Positions 26,153-34,561 are shown, numbered from the stretch's first letter. The stretch is 64,000 nucleotides of DNA from Lachnospiraceae bacterium (GCA_016286555.1 JAEETA010000008.1:1-64000); one strand, 5' to 3'. Notes: generated by a model not told the origin, from the sequence alone. Program-made: numbers and translations.

Positions 26153-26193
26153 CGCTCTCTCCTGATCGCATCTGCCTGTTTTTCCGCAAAAAA

Positions 26194-26232
26194 TATGACT
26201 AATCCGGAGTTACCTTCCGAATTAGTCATATT
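26194..26232 (-). terminator. Terminator between the 138-residue unknown gene and GH43
   Basis: The arms ATATGACTAATCCGG / CCGAATTAGTCATAT are followed on the minus strand by a T-run. A close relative of this hairpin, with the same flanking coding 3' end, occurs at 31383-31423. Confidence 0.8.
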
Positions 26233-26247
26233 ATATTACAGATTTCG

Positions 26248-26664
26248 TTACATGCACAGCAACCGGTTGCGGATGTCGGTCACCCGGCGGATCGCCTCGT
26301 CACACTCTTTCTTCGCCTGGCTGATCTTCGACTGCACCCAGATATCCACGATAAATCCGTCAAAGAAAAAGTCCGCGAAGGTCAGGAAATCATTGATGTG
26401 GATGTCCGTGTAACCCTGCACGTCCCGAAGCTCCCGGCTGAAGGCTGCAAGTGCATAGCGCGCATCGGCGATCTCACGCTCTGCCTTCGACATCTTGCCG
26501 TGCTTTAAGAGGCCGGTCAGCGTGTTGCCGCCGAAGATGTCCAGAAGCCCCCAGTTCCCTGCGCTACTCAGCGCCGCCCTTGCTCTCTCCAGATGGGTCA
26601 ATGCATTGTTGGCGGCTGCGATCGCTTCTTCGATCTCTCTTCTCTGCTGCACATCGTTTATCAT
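26248..26664 (-). CDS. Unknown helical protein, 138 residues
   Basis: The protein is helical with a central Gly/Phe-rich segment (LLDIFGGNTLTGLLKHG, FLTFADFFFDGFIVDIW). It has conserved flanking helices and the C-terminus VTDIRNRLLCM. GAAAGGAG precedes the ATG. No function is known; similar proteins occur in Clostridia. Its last about 30 codons plus terminator are duplicated at 31383-31540. Confidence 0.75.
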   Translation of the reverse strand: MINDVQQRREIEEAIAAANNALTHLERARAALSSAGNWGLLDIFGGNTLTGLLKHGKMSKAEREIADARYALAAFSRELRDVQGYTDIHINDFLTFADFFFDGFIVDIWVQSKISQAKKECDEAIRRVTDIRNRLLCM

Positions 26665-26857
26665 ACGCGTTTCTCCTTTCGGGCGGAAAATCGGTTTTTA
26701 TGACTTTATCATACCTGCAGGAGCACTCCCGGTAAACCCGCATATGTGCGGATTAGGAGCACTTATTCCTCATCGTGTGGCTCACACACTGCGCGCTTCC
26801 TGCGCCGCTAACCGGCCATTTTCCCCGGAAGCAAGCCCCCACCCACAAAATTTAAGA

Positions 26858-26886
26858 TTGCATTCTCCGAAAAGAGGTGTTATCGT
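26858..26886 (+). promoter_or_regulatory. Probable sigma-A promoter of the ABC-F leader
   Basis: A TTGCAT -35 (26858-26863) and a TATCGT -10 (26881-26886) are spaced by 17 bases. They would give a leader of about 260 bases before the ABC-F start codon. Confidence 0.5.
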
Positions 26887-27000
26887 AGTACACGAAAAAA
26901 GGAAAGGGCGCGGCTGACGCGTACGGTGACGGTATGATAATTCGATAATGCGATTTGGTGAACACATGATTTTTGGAAGGCCTGAAAGGGTCTGTTTGTG

Positions 27001-27121
27001 TATGCCGAATTGGATTATCGTTTCATCAGGAAGCCGGCCACCGGATGCAGTACGTGCATTTCGGCATATGGGTTTTTCTTTTGATGGGATAGTCTGCTTT
27101 CGGTGCGAAGCAGATTTTTTT
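27001..27121 (+). promoter_or_regulatory. Leader with terminator/attenuator before the ABC-F gene
   Basis: A 9-bp inverted repeat TATGCCGAA / TTCGGCATA (27001-27009, 27060-27068) precedes a classic intrinsic terminator. That terminator is TCTGCTTTCG / CGAAGCAGA with a run of seven T (27093-27121), ending about 15 bases before the AGGAGG of the ABC-F gene. A terminator inside a 5' leader is the usual arrangement for ribosome-mediated attenuation of antibiotic-protection ABC-F genes. No leader peptide can be singled out. Confidence 0.7.
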
Positions 27122-27151
27122 ATGCCTCTTTTTCGACAGGAGGTGGTGCAT

Positions 27152-28687
27152 ATGGCACAGATTCAAGTGAGCGATCTGACCTTTGCCTATGAAGGCACGG
27201 CAGATGATGTTTTGAAAAATGTGAATTTCAGCGTGGATACGGACTGGAAGCTGGGGCTCATCGGCAGGAACGGCAAGGGAAAAACCACATTGCTGAACCT
27301 GTTCATGGGGCGCTACTCCTATCAGGGGAGCATCACGGCCAGCACGCGGTTTGACTACTTCCCTTACGCTGTAACGGACGCCGATCTGAAAAAGCCCGCC
27401 ATCGAGCTTCTGGAGGTCTGGAAACCACAGGTGGAAGAATGGCAGGTAATGGTGCAGATGAACCAGCTGGGCATGGACGCGGAATGCCTCTACAGGCCCT
27501 TTGGTACTTTAAGCTTCGGCGAGCGGACCAGAGTGATGCTGGCGGTACTTTTTGCGGAGGAGAATGAATTCCTCCTCATCGACGAGCCCACGAACCATCT
27601 GGACATGGCAGCCCGGGACATCGTCAAGGAGTACCTGGCGTCAAAAAAGGGATTCATCCTGGTTTCCCACGACCGTGATCTGCTGGACAAAGTGTGCGAT
27701 CACGTCCTGGTCCTGAATCGCTCTTCCATCGAGGTACAGGCGGGGAATTTCTCCACCTGGTGGGAAAATAAGGAACGGACCGACGCCTTCAAACAGGCGG
27801 AAAATGAGAAGCACCAAAAGGAGATCAGCAAGCTGAAAGCCGCTGCGGACAGAAGCAGCCGCTGGGCGGAGAAAAACGAGAATACCAAGATCGGATTCGA
27901 TCCGGTGAAGGAGCACGACAGATTCATGGGCACCAGAGCCTACATCGGTGCCAAGACCAAAAAGATGCAGGCCCGGGTAAAGGCCTACGAGATGCGCATC
28001 GACAGAGAGATCGAGGAAAAAGAAGGACTGCTGCAGGACATCGAGCGGGTGAACGATCTGAAGATCCCACCCTTAAAATTCCACAAGGAAGTCCTGATCA
28101 ATGCCTATGATCTGGCATTGCAATATGCGGATGCGGAAGCGCCCCTGTTTGAGAACCTGCGTTTTCAGGTAAAACAGGGAGATCGTATCGTTCTCGCAGG
28201 TGAGAACGGATGCGGAAAGTCCAGCATTTTGCGGGCCGTTCTGGACAGAGTGGGAATGGAGGATTCCGCCGGCAGTTCGAATCTCCTGGTCTCAGGCACT
28301 TTGCAGGTGGCCTCCGGCATGATCGTCTCCTACGTCAGCCAGGACACTTCCTTTCTGGCAGGATCCCTGCGGGATTTCGCAGAAAAAAGAGGCCTCGACG
28401 AGAGCCTCTTTCTGGCGGTACTACGGCAGCTGGATTTTGCCCGGGAACAGTTCACGAAACCGATGGAAGACTATTCCGAGGGGCAGAAAAAGAAGGTGCT
28501 CATCGCAGCCAGCCTCATCACCCCGGCCCATCTCTACATCTGGGATGAGCCCCTCAACTATATCGACGTCTTCTCCCGGATGCAGATCGAGAAGCTGATC
28601 CTCCGGTATGAACCGACCATGCTGCTGGTGGAGCACGATGTGCGGTTCCGGGAAAAAGTGGCAACGGAAGAGATACGGATCCCCTGA
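27152..28687 (+). CDS. ABC-F ribosome-protection-type ATPase (Lsa/Vga-like)
   Basis: The 511-residue protein has two ABC domains and no membrane segments. Walker A motifs are GRNGKGKT (about 39-46) and GENGCGKS. Signatures are LSFGERTR and YSEGQKKK, and Walker B motifs are FLLIDEPTNHLD and YIWDEPLNYID. A charged interdomain linker of about 85 residues is present. The pattern closest by eye is Lsa-type (DTDWKLGLIGRNG, MQIEKLILRYEPTML). Such proteins dislodge lincosamides, streptogramins A and pleuromutilins from ribosomes; the spectrum here is untested. ATG 27152 follows CAGGAGGT; an in-frame opening further upstream crosses the attenuator and is rejected. Confidence 0.88.
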   Translation: MAQIQVSDLTFAYEGTADDVLKNVNFSVDTDWKLGLIGRNGKGKTTLLNLFMGRYSYQGSITASTRFDYFPYAVTDADLKKPAIELLEVWKPQVEEWQVMVQMNQLGMDAECLYRPFGTLSFGERTRVMLAVLFAEENEFLLIDEPTNHLDMAARDIVKEYLASKKGFILVSHDRDLLDKVCDHVLVLNRSSIEVQAGNFSTWWENKERTDAFKQAENEKHQKEISKLKAAADRSSRWAEKNENTKIGFDPVKEHDRFMGTRAYIGAKTKKMQARVKAYEMRIDREIEEKEGLLQDIERVNDLKIPPLKFHKEVLINAYDLALQYADAEAPLFENLRFQVKQGDRIVLAGENGCGKSSILRAVLDRVGMEDSAGSSNLLVSGTLQVASGMIVSYVSQDTSFLAGSLRDFAEKRGLDESLFLAVLRQLDFAREQFTKPMEDYSEGQKKKVLIAASLITPAHLYIWDEPLNYIDVFSRMQIEKLILRYEPTMLLVEHDVRFREKVATEEIRIP

Positions 28688-28696
28688 TCCGCCTTC

Positions 28697-28746
28697 CCCG
28701 GGGCTTTTGCCCGGCCCGGCGGGAGGTGCTTTTGCCCTGCCCCGGG
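28697..28746. repeat. GC-rich inverted repeat between convergent genes
   Basis: CCCGGGGC (28697-28704) pairs with GCCCCGGG (28739-28746) in the short gap between the convergent ABC-F and diguanylate cyclase genes. It may act as a terminator, but no T-run is attached. Confidence 0.35.
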
Positions 28747-28754
28747 CGGGCGTG

Positions 28755-30257
28755 CTACTGCTCTGCCCTGGTGGGCGCCCCCATCTTTTTCAGTTCCTGC
28801 TTGCGCCGGTACATCATCTGATCCGCTCTTTCGAACACGTCATGCAGGAGTTGATCCTCCTCCGTCAGCACGGAATAGCCGATGGAGATCACGACTTTTT
28901 TCGCAGAGATATTGGCTTCAACGGCCCGGTTGATCTCGAACAGCACATCCTGCATGGAATCGTAGCCCTTCTCCTGCAGGATGACCACGAACTCGTCTCC
29001 GCCGATGCGGTAGACCGCTCCGTGGGTAAAATACTCGCAGATCATGGTGCTGGCATCCCGGATCAGCTGATCGCCGGCGGCATGACCCTGGGTGTCGTTC
29101 ACCAGCTTTAAGCCGTTGATGTCACACACGACCAGCGCCAGCTTGTCGATCTCGTTTTTCCGGATCTTCTGGTTCAGGTAGCTTTCCATATCCGAGTACG
29201 CATGCTTGTTCCTGACCCCCGTCATGGAGTCCGTGTTGGCCATGTTGCGGAAGTTGTCGGCGTTCTCCTTTTCCGCTTCCAGATCCTTTTTGGACATGGC
29301 TTTCAGCATCAGGAGCAGCACGATGAAAAAGAGGGCGGAGAAGGTCATGGTAAAGGCGATCTGCCGCTTGCTTTCCGCCAGGCTCTTCTCACTGACGCTT
29401 CGGATCCTGTCCTGGATCACGCTCTCGTGGATCAGGACTGCCATCATCCAGTCCGTCCCCTCCACCGGAACGTAGCACAGTGTTTCCTCGGTGCCCATCG
29501 TGGAGAAGGTGATGCTTCCTCCCACGGCACCCGAAAAGTTCCTGGCTGCTTCCTCCCGCTCTGTCGCAGGGATCAGATTCTTTAAGGTCTCAAAGAGATT
29601 CCCTTTTCCGATCGCAGGCCCCAGCTCCGTATCCGAAAGGTTCTCTCCGCTTCTGCTGTAGAGGCCGAAATAGGTGCGCCCCTCATCCTCAAAAGCAAGC
29701 AGATCCACGATCTCCCGCACATCGATCTGTACAAAGCTGGCCCTGTACTGCTTCCCCGCGATCCGCAGATCCGGTGTGGGTGCTGCCAGACACAGCTGTT
29801 TGGAAGCACCGTAGGGAGATACCGTGCTGACACTGCGCGGTGCCATATTTTCATCGGCAAGGAAGGAATGGCGGCTTCCGCCGGTGTAGGTGGTGTACTG
29901 GGTATGGACGATCCTGTCATCGTCCACCAGAGCAAAGCGGTCCAGGGACAAAAGCGCCTTGATGTTTCCCAGGGTCTCCCGGAGCTCTTCCTCCGTTCGG
30001 ATCCCCTGGCCGCCTATGTAGGCAACGGCCTTTTCCATGTGATCAAAATTGCTGCCGATCAGATTGGTGATGGTCTTGGCCCGACGATCCGCCATGGCTT
30101 CCAGATAGAAGGAACTCACCTCGGAGACAGCTTCGTTGGTCGCCGTGATGGTCTGCCTGGAGGACGCGATGGTATTAAAGGTCACCATCGCGGTCAGCAG
30201 GATGCCGCCCAGCACCGCAGTCAGTATGAATGTTTTTTTCGTGATCAGTTTCTTCAT
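28755..30257 (-). CDS. Membrane diguanylate cyclase (extracytoplasmic sensor plus GGDEF)
   Basis: The 500-residue protein has a transmembrane helix at about 10-30 and an external double-CACHE-like sensor (about 35-300). A second helix follows (about 310-330), then a GGDEF domain (about 345-490) with an intact RIGGDEF active site. No RxxD inhibitory site is apparent. It synthesises c-di-GMP in response to an external cue. The ATG overlaps the TGA of the solute-binding lipoprotein gene, so the two are translationally coupled. The binding protein may therefore present its ligand to this sensor rather than to a transporter. Confidence 0.92.
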   Translation of the reverse strand: MKKLITKKTFILTAVLGGILLTAMVTFNTIASSRQTITATNEAVSEVSSFYLEAMADRRAKTITNLIGSNFDHMEKAVAYIGGQGIRTEEELRETLGNIKALLSLDRFALVDDDRIVHTQYTTYTGGSRHSFLADENMAPRSVSTVSPYGASKQLCLAAPTPDLRIAGKQYRASFVQIDVREIVDLLAFEDEGRTYFGLYSRSGENLSDTELGPAIGKGNLFETLKNLIPATEREEAARNFSGAVGGSITFSTMGTEETLCYVPVEGTDWMMAVLIHESVIQDRIRSVSEKSLAESKRQIAFTMTFSALFFIVLLLMLKAMSKKDLEAEKENADNFRNMANTDSMTGVRNKHAYSDMESYLNQKIRKNEIDKLALVVCDINGLKLVNDTQGHAAGDQLIRDASTMICEYFTHGAVYRIGGDEFVVILQEKGYDSMQDVLFEINRAVEANISAKKVVISIGYSVLTEEDQLLHDVFERADQMMYRRKQELKKMGAPTRAEQ

Positions 30258-31357
30258 CAGTCGTCACCATACAGGAGCTGCAGCATAAAGGCCGCATCCT
30301 CCTGATAAATCACCGTCGTGATCTCGTCCGTCTTTTCTTCAAACAGTTCTCCCGGCAGATTTCCGTCCGCGATCTTTACCGCGATCCGGATCGTATCGTA
30401 GCCGATGGAATAGCAGTCCTGCACGCCGAGGCAGTAGATGACGCCGTCCTTCAGATAGTGCAGCGCTTCCTGGTCGTGATCCATTCCCACGATGACCGCA
30501 TCGCTGCCGACCTCGGTGATGGCTCTCGCCGCACCCACGGGATTGCTCATGTTGCAGCAGATGATCCCGTCCAGATCCGGCGTCTCCTGCAGGATCTGCA
30601 GGGTGAGGTCGTAGGCCAGGTCCACGGAATCCATGTCATATTCCTTCGCCACGATCTCCATATCGGGATATTTGGCGATGGTATCCTCAGCTCCACGGGC
30701 TCTGTCCTCATGGCAGGGTGCTCCCACGCTTCCCACCAGGATGGCGACCTTTCCTTTGTAACCCAGCTTGCTGCAAAGCGCTTCCGTCAGATCCGCTCCG
30801 TCCTGATAGTTGTGGGTATTCCCCACATAAGCGATCCGCTTGCAGCCTTCGCGCGCATCGGAGCTGGAAAAAGTCATGACCTTGTATCCCGCATCCACCA
30901 TCTCATCCAGGATCGGCGAGATGATATCCTCATCCGCCACATCCACGCCGATCACGTCGAAATCCCTGCCGCGGACCTTCTGCAGTCTCTGTATCTGATC
31001 CTCGGCGGATGCGCCGTTGGGCGCCATATACTCATAGGTAATGGTAACACCCTTCTCCAGAAACTGCCGCTGCGCCTCTTCCATCCCCAGGGCAACCGCA
31101 TCCCACCAGGGATGGACGGTCTTGTATGTAAAATAAAAATCGTAATGATCCTTCTTCGGCACATAGTCGTCCAGCGCATGGTCAAAATCCACCGCGCAGC
31201 TCACAGGATCCGCAGTTGACACATCCTCTGCAGCTGCTTCTCCCGACCCCGACGCTTCCACGCCATCCTCGGCGCCGCCCGCAGCACAGGCAGTCAAAAA
31301 GGCCGCTCCCAGGAGCGTCATCAGCAATATGCGGTTTCGAACTTTTGTCTTCCTCAT
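30257..31357 (-). CDS. Sugar-type periplasmic-binding-fold lipoprotein
   Basis: The 366-residue protein has a signal peptide with an LTAC lipobox and a type I (RbsB-like) binding-protein fold. Motifs include FYFTYKTVHPWWDAVALGME, IGVDVADED, VAILVGSVG and DGIICCNMSNPVG. No permease or ATPase gene is adjacent. Instead its stop codon overlaps the start of a membrane diguanylate cyclase, suggesting a signalling role. The start at 31357 is preferred because the alternative 12 codons upstream reads through a terminator T-run. The spacing to AGGGAGG is long (11 bases). Confidence 0.85.
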   Translation of the reverse strand: MRKTKVRNRILLMTLLGAAFLTACAAGGAEDGVEASGSGEAAAEDVSTADPVSCAVDFDHALDDYVPKKDHYDFYFTYKTVHPWWDAVALGMEEAQRQFLEKGVTITYEYMAPNGASAEDQIQRLQKVRGRDFDVIGVDVADEDIISPILDEMVDAGYKVMTFSSSDAREGCKRIAYVGNTHNYQDGADLTEALCSKLGYKGKVAILVGSVGAPCHEDRARGAEDTIAKYPDMEIVAKEYDMDSVDLAYDLTLQILQETPDLDGIICCNMSNPVGAARAITEVGSDAVIVGMDHDQEALHYLKDGVIYCLGVQDCYSIGYDTIRIAVKIADGNLPGELFEEKTDEITTVIYQEDAAFMLQLLYGDD

Positions 31358-31382
31358 AGGATGTGCCGCCTCCCTAAAAAAA

Positions 31383-31423
31383 AATAAGACCAATCCGGGT
31401 GGGTTTCCGGATTAGTCTTATTA
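31383..31423 (-). terminator. Strong terminator hairpin abutting the solute-binding gene's ribosome site
   Basis: The arms AATAAGACCAATCCGG / CCGGATTAGTCTTATT are followed on the minus strand by nine T residues that run directly into the AGGGAGG of the binding-protein gene. No promoter fits between, so the operon probably depends on read-through. Confidence 0.8.
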
Positions 31424-31437
31424 TAGTACAGATTTCG

Positions 31438-31572
31438 TTACATGCACAGAAGGCGGTTCCGAATGTCGGTCACCATGCGAATGGCCTCGTCGCACTGCTT
31501 CTTCGCCTTGCTGATCTTCGACTGGACCCAGATCACTATACACAATGCTTTCCCTATCTTCTTCACTCTCAT
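31438..31572 (-). pseudogene. Truncated copy (3' end) of the 138-residue unknown gene
   Basis: A 44-codon frame ends WVQSKISKAKKQCDEAIR then MVTDIRNRLLCM, nearly identical to the C-terminus of the protein at 26248-26664. Its first about 14 codons (MRVKKIGKALCIV) are unrelated. DNA similarity continues through the stop into the terminator. It is a partial duplication, perhaps expressed as a short peptide, sitting upstream of the binding-protein/cyclase operon. Confidence 0.75.
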
Positions 31573-31596
31573 GGTTTCACCTTATGTCAATCCGCC

Positions 31597-32631
31597 TCAT
31601 TCAAAGTGTCCGCCCGCGCCGTTACATACGGGACACAGGATCTTTCCGTAGCTGCAGTGATAACAAGGACCGTAAACCGGCTCCGGGCCTTTCCCCGTTC
31701 CGTCGCAGGCCCTGCAGGGCTCTTCCCGTTCCTCGACCACTTCCATATCGCTGAACGCATATTGCCCATAATCCCCGTTGTAAGCGCCGGGGTCCGTATC
31801 GCCCACAGAGTGGGTGGCACCGTATCCCATACATTCGCCGCAGGCAGCGCGCTTTCCGCCATGCAATCCGTCATCGACGGTACCGACATCTCCGCAGACG
31901 CGGCACGGCGTGCCATTGTAAGCACGGACCGTATGCGTGTCCGTGACCGTGATCACTCCCGTTCCGCCGCAGCCGGGGCACACTTCCCCGCCGGACACGA
32001 GCTCCGCATTCTCCCATTCACCATGGCAATACGGGCAAAGCGCAATCCCGTATTCGCAATTCGGACACGGGACCCAGGTTCCTTCCCCCGCTTCGCCGGG
32101 ATCGTCGACCACCATCACAACGACATCCCTGTCAGCTATCCTGCCACCGGGGACTGCATTTGTGATGCTCTCTGCGACCTGCTCCATGTATTCCGGAGAT
32201 TCATTTCCTTCCAGACCGGCCACGCGGATTGCAAGGCTCTCTTCCTCTGCATAGCCCTGGTCGACCACCACGAAAAGATACGAGTTCATGAAAGCTTCCA
32301 CGCTCTCATAGATCTCCTCGTTCCCGTCACCCAGCAGGCTCTCAAGCACCTCCGCACCGTCAGGGTTTCTGTTCTCCACAAATGCGACCCTGCCGTCGTC
32401 GTCGATCCCCATCAGGATCTCCGGATTGATCGAAACGATCACATAATGCAGATCATCCCGCTTCGTGCCGTATGCCACCGCGTTTTCCGCGGGCTCGGCA
32501 GATGCGCTCTCCTCCTGCGGGGCAGGCGCGGAGGGTGCCGCAGCATCCCGGTCGGAACCGCAGGCCACCAGCGTTAAGGTCAATGCTATGCACAAAAACA
32601 TACAGAAAAACGAACGCATCTTTTTCACCAT
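31597..32631 (-). CDS. Lipoprotein with RsgI-like domain and DnaJ-type zinc-knuckle repeats
   Basis: The 344-residue protein has a lipoprotein signal (LVACG), a disordered Ala/Pro/Glu linker, and a domain at about 60-160 (YVIVSINPEILMGIDDDGRV, NPDGAEVLESLLGD). That domain resembles the extracytoplasmic N-terminal domain of RsgI-type anti-sigma factors. The rest holds about eight CxxC knuckles, several as CxxCxGxG (CPGCGGTG, CRACDGTG, CPVCNGAG), as in the DnaJ zinc centre. Such knuckles outside the cell are unusual. The ATG at 32631 lies six bases after the alpha/beta hydrolase stop. Function unknown. Confidence 0.75.
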   Translation of the reverse strand: MVKKMRSFFCMFLCIALTLTLVACGSDRDAAAPSAPAPQEESASAEPAENAVAYGTKRDDLHYVIVSINPEILMGIDDDGRVAFVENRNPDGAEVLESLLGDGNEEIYESVEAFMNSYLFVVVDQGYAEEESLAIRVAGLEGNESPEYMEQVAESITNAVPGGRIADRDVVVMVVDDPGEAGEGTWVPCPNCEYGIALCPYCHGEWENAELVSGGEVCPGCGGTGVITVTDTHTVRAYNGTPCRVCGDVGTVDDGLHGGKRAACGECMGYGATHSVGDTDPGAYNGDYGQYAFSDMEVVEEREEPCRACDGTGKGPEPVYGPCYHCSYGKILCPVCNGAGGHFE

Positions 32632-32636
32632 AACCT

Positions 32637-33743
32637 TCACTCCATTCTACCGCCCAGATCCGGCTCATATGCGGTAAAGGTAACCCATTCGCTGCTCACA
32701 AAGTCAGGCTGCGATTTTTCCTTCTTCAAATACGCATCCAGGAACTCCAAAAAGCACCTGCACTCATTCTCATGCATGACATTCTCAGGCATCTTACCCG
32801 TGACCGCCTTCATCGGGATCAGGTACTTGAGGTCGCAGAAACCCGCATGCTTCATATCCCGGAACACAGCTTTCCATACCGGGCTCGTGTGGTCTATGAG
32901 AAATCTCGTCTCAACCCGCTCATTGTCCGTGCAGCAGATCTGCAGGAACGGCCGCTCCAGCACCTTGCCTGCGTGGTCACCGAAGGGCGCACCATCGATG
33001 TTGATGCCGCAGATGAACTCCGAATGATCCAGACAGAGTGCATAAGCGGTAACGCCGCCAAGAGAATGCCCTGCGACCGCAATGCCCATGGAAAAATCGA
33101 TGAGATCAGACAGATGGTCCCTTGCATAGGCAACCGCATCCAGAACATCCTGCTCACAATCAGCGACCTTGCGGATCAGGGCCTTGCAGTACTGCTTCTG
33201 GAACCGGTCGAACCGCTCCGCCATCTCCCGGTCCGAACCCTTCGCCTTCATGAGCTTCATGAGCTGAATGACGCCCCCAAGGAAGGGATCGTACATCCGC
33301 TTGCTGAGCGTCCGGTCGAAGGGAACTGCCGTCCCGTCGTCATACTCTGTCAGCACGCTGATCTCCCGGAAGCCGAGCGCCAGAACGACATATCCGTGCG
33401 ACGCCATTTCGATGCAGAGGAAGGAATTCGCTTCCCGGTAGGACGAGAGTCCATGGCAAAAAACCACAAGGGGAAATGCAGTCCCTTCGATCCGCGGCGC
33501 ATCCGGATAGCACGCCGAAACGTTCTCTCCCTTCGCCTCCATCCGATCGTATTTCATCGGTACGTGGAAGGTCCCCTGTAGTGCCTCCGTCATTGCGCGA
33601 GACATGTATCTCGCAGGTTCCCTCCCGGCGATCGCCTCTCTCCGGACCGGGTAGTAAACCCTTGCCGAGACCTTTCGCTCTCCCTGCGCCGTGAACGTGC
33701 ACGTGCCAACTGCGTATGTTCCTGTCGGTTTCGGTGTATCCAT
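32637..33743 (-). CDS. Alpha/beta hydrolase (PAF-acetylhydrolase/dienelactone-like)
   Basis: The 368-residue protein has an oxyanion region VVFCHGLSS, nucleophile elbow AGHSLGG, and a late histidine in MKHAGFCD. The arrangement matches the platelet-activating-factor acetylhydrolase-like group of esterases. There is no signal peptide. GAGGGAGG supports the ATG at 33743 over an open frame 26 codons longer. It is co-transcribed with the zinc-knuckle lipoprotein. The natural ester is unknown. Confidence 0.88.
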   Translation of the reverse strand: MDTPKPTGTYAVGTCTFTAQGERKVSARVYYPVRREAIAGREPARYMSRAMTEALQGTFHVPMKYDRMEAKGENVSACYPDAPRIEGTAFPLVVFCHGLSSYREANSFLCIEMASHGYVVLALGFREISVLTEYDDGTAVPFDRTLSKRMYDPFLGGVIQLMKLMKAKGSDREMAERFDRFQKQYCKALIRKVADCEQDVLDAVAYARDHLSDLIDFSMGIAVAGHSLGGVTAYALCLDHSEFICGINIDGAPFGDHAGKVLERPFLQICCTDNERVETRFLIDHTSPVWKAVFRDMKHAGFCDLKYLIPMKAVTGKMPENVMHENECRCFLEFLDAYLKKEKSQPDFVSSEWVTFTAYEPDLGGRME

Positions 33744-33901
33744 CCTATCGTTCCTCCCTCTTTGCAGTGAAACAAACTCCGGCTCCTCTTTCCCCTCACT
33801 CCACAGGGAAACAATCCTCATAATTCAACTATAATATTTCTTGTATCTGGATACTAGATTTTTCCCGTATTTTCCCTGCTCCGAAAAATTTTTCAAAATT
33901 G

Positions 33902-33928
33902 TTAGCACTCCCTCTTGACGAGTGCTAA
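33902..33928 (+). promoter_or_regulatory. CIRCE element (HrcA operator)
   Basis: The perfect 9-bp inverted repeat TTAGCACTC-N9-GAGTGCTAA is the canonical CIRCE operator bound by the heat-shock repressor HrcA. It overlaps the -35 of the hsp20 promoter. Confidence 0.95.
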
Positions 33929-33943
33929 TCATGGTGCTATAAC
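33915..33943 (+). promoter_or_regulatory. Sigma-A promoter of hsp20
   Basis: TTGACG (33915-33920) and TATAAC (33938-33943) are separated by exactly 17 bases. The -35 lies within the CIRCE spacer, so HrcA binding would block RNA polymerase. The rest of the 310-base gap shows only an untranslated leader of about 100 bases. Confidence 0.85.
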
Positions 33944-34053
33944 ATAATCGAACAGAGGAACAGAGAAGATCAGCGGAAGGATCCCCCGATGATCTAATCC
34001 CTCCTTCCCCCGCTCAGTAACGAAGTTTGTGTCTGAGTAAAGGAGGTAGCATT

Positions 34054-34500
34054 ATGTTGAGACCTAGTATTTTTGATGAGAATCTGTTCGATGACTGGTT
34101 TAATTTCCCTGATTTCGGTGATCTGGACCGTGCGGAGAGAAAGCTCTACGGGCGTCATGCGGACCGCCTGATGAAGACGGATGTGCATGAGCACAAGGAC
34201 CATTACGAGGTGGACATCGACCTGCCCGGCTTCAAGAAGGAAGAGATCGGCCTGGAGCTGAATGACGGGTATCTGATGATCAGCGCCACGAAGGGGCTGG
34301 ATCAGGAGGAGAACGAGAAGGGCAAGCTCATCCGCCAGGAGCGTTACTCCGGATCCATGCAGCGCAGCTATTACGTCGGCAAGGAGATCACGGAGGAGGA
34401 CATCAAGGCTTCCTTCCACCACGGCGTCCTGAGCCTGCAGATCCCGAAGAAGGATGCTGCAAAGCTGCCTGAGAAGAAGCAGATCCTCATTGAAGGATGA
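34054..34500 (+). CDS. Small heat-shock protein (Hsp20/alpha-crystallin)
   Basis: The 148-residue protein has the alpha-crystallin domain (about 40-130): MKTDVHEHKDHYEVDIDLPG, GYLMISATKG, and the closing GVLSLQIPK. A short C-terminal tail carries the I-L-I motif (QILIEG) that mediates oligomerisation. Hsp20 proteins hold unfolding proteins for refolding by other chaperones. AAAGGAGG precedes the ATG at 34054. Regulation by HrcA through CIRCE is explicit in the upstream sequence. Confidence 0.95.
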   Translation: MLRPSIFDENLFDDWFNFPDFGDLDRAERKLYGRHADRLMKTDVHEHKDHYEVDIDLPGFKKEEIGLELNDGYLMISATKGLDQEENEKGKLIRQERYSGSMQRSYYVGKEITEEDIKASFHHGVLSLQIPKKDAAKLPEKKQILIEG

Positions 34501-34561
34501 GGAAGGGGCTGTGCCCCTGAAGCTGCTTAGTTCACGGCAATAGACATTATAGGACATAGAA

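Noticed and set aside
24572..26413. A plus-strand open frame of 613 codons opposite the GH43 gene.
   Set aside because: It is antisense to an intact GH43 with all catalytic residues and has no start signal.
26948..27151. N-terminal extension of the ABC-F protein by 68 in-frame codons.
   Set aside because: The extension would translate through the terminator hairpin, lacks ABC-F similarity, and a strong ribosome site serves the ATG at 27152.
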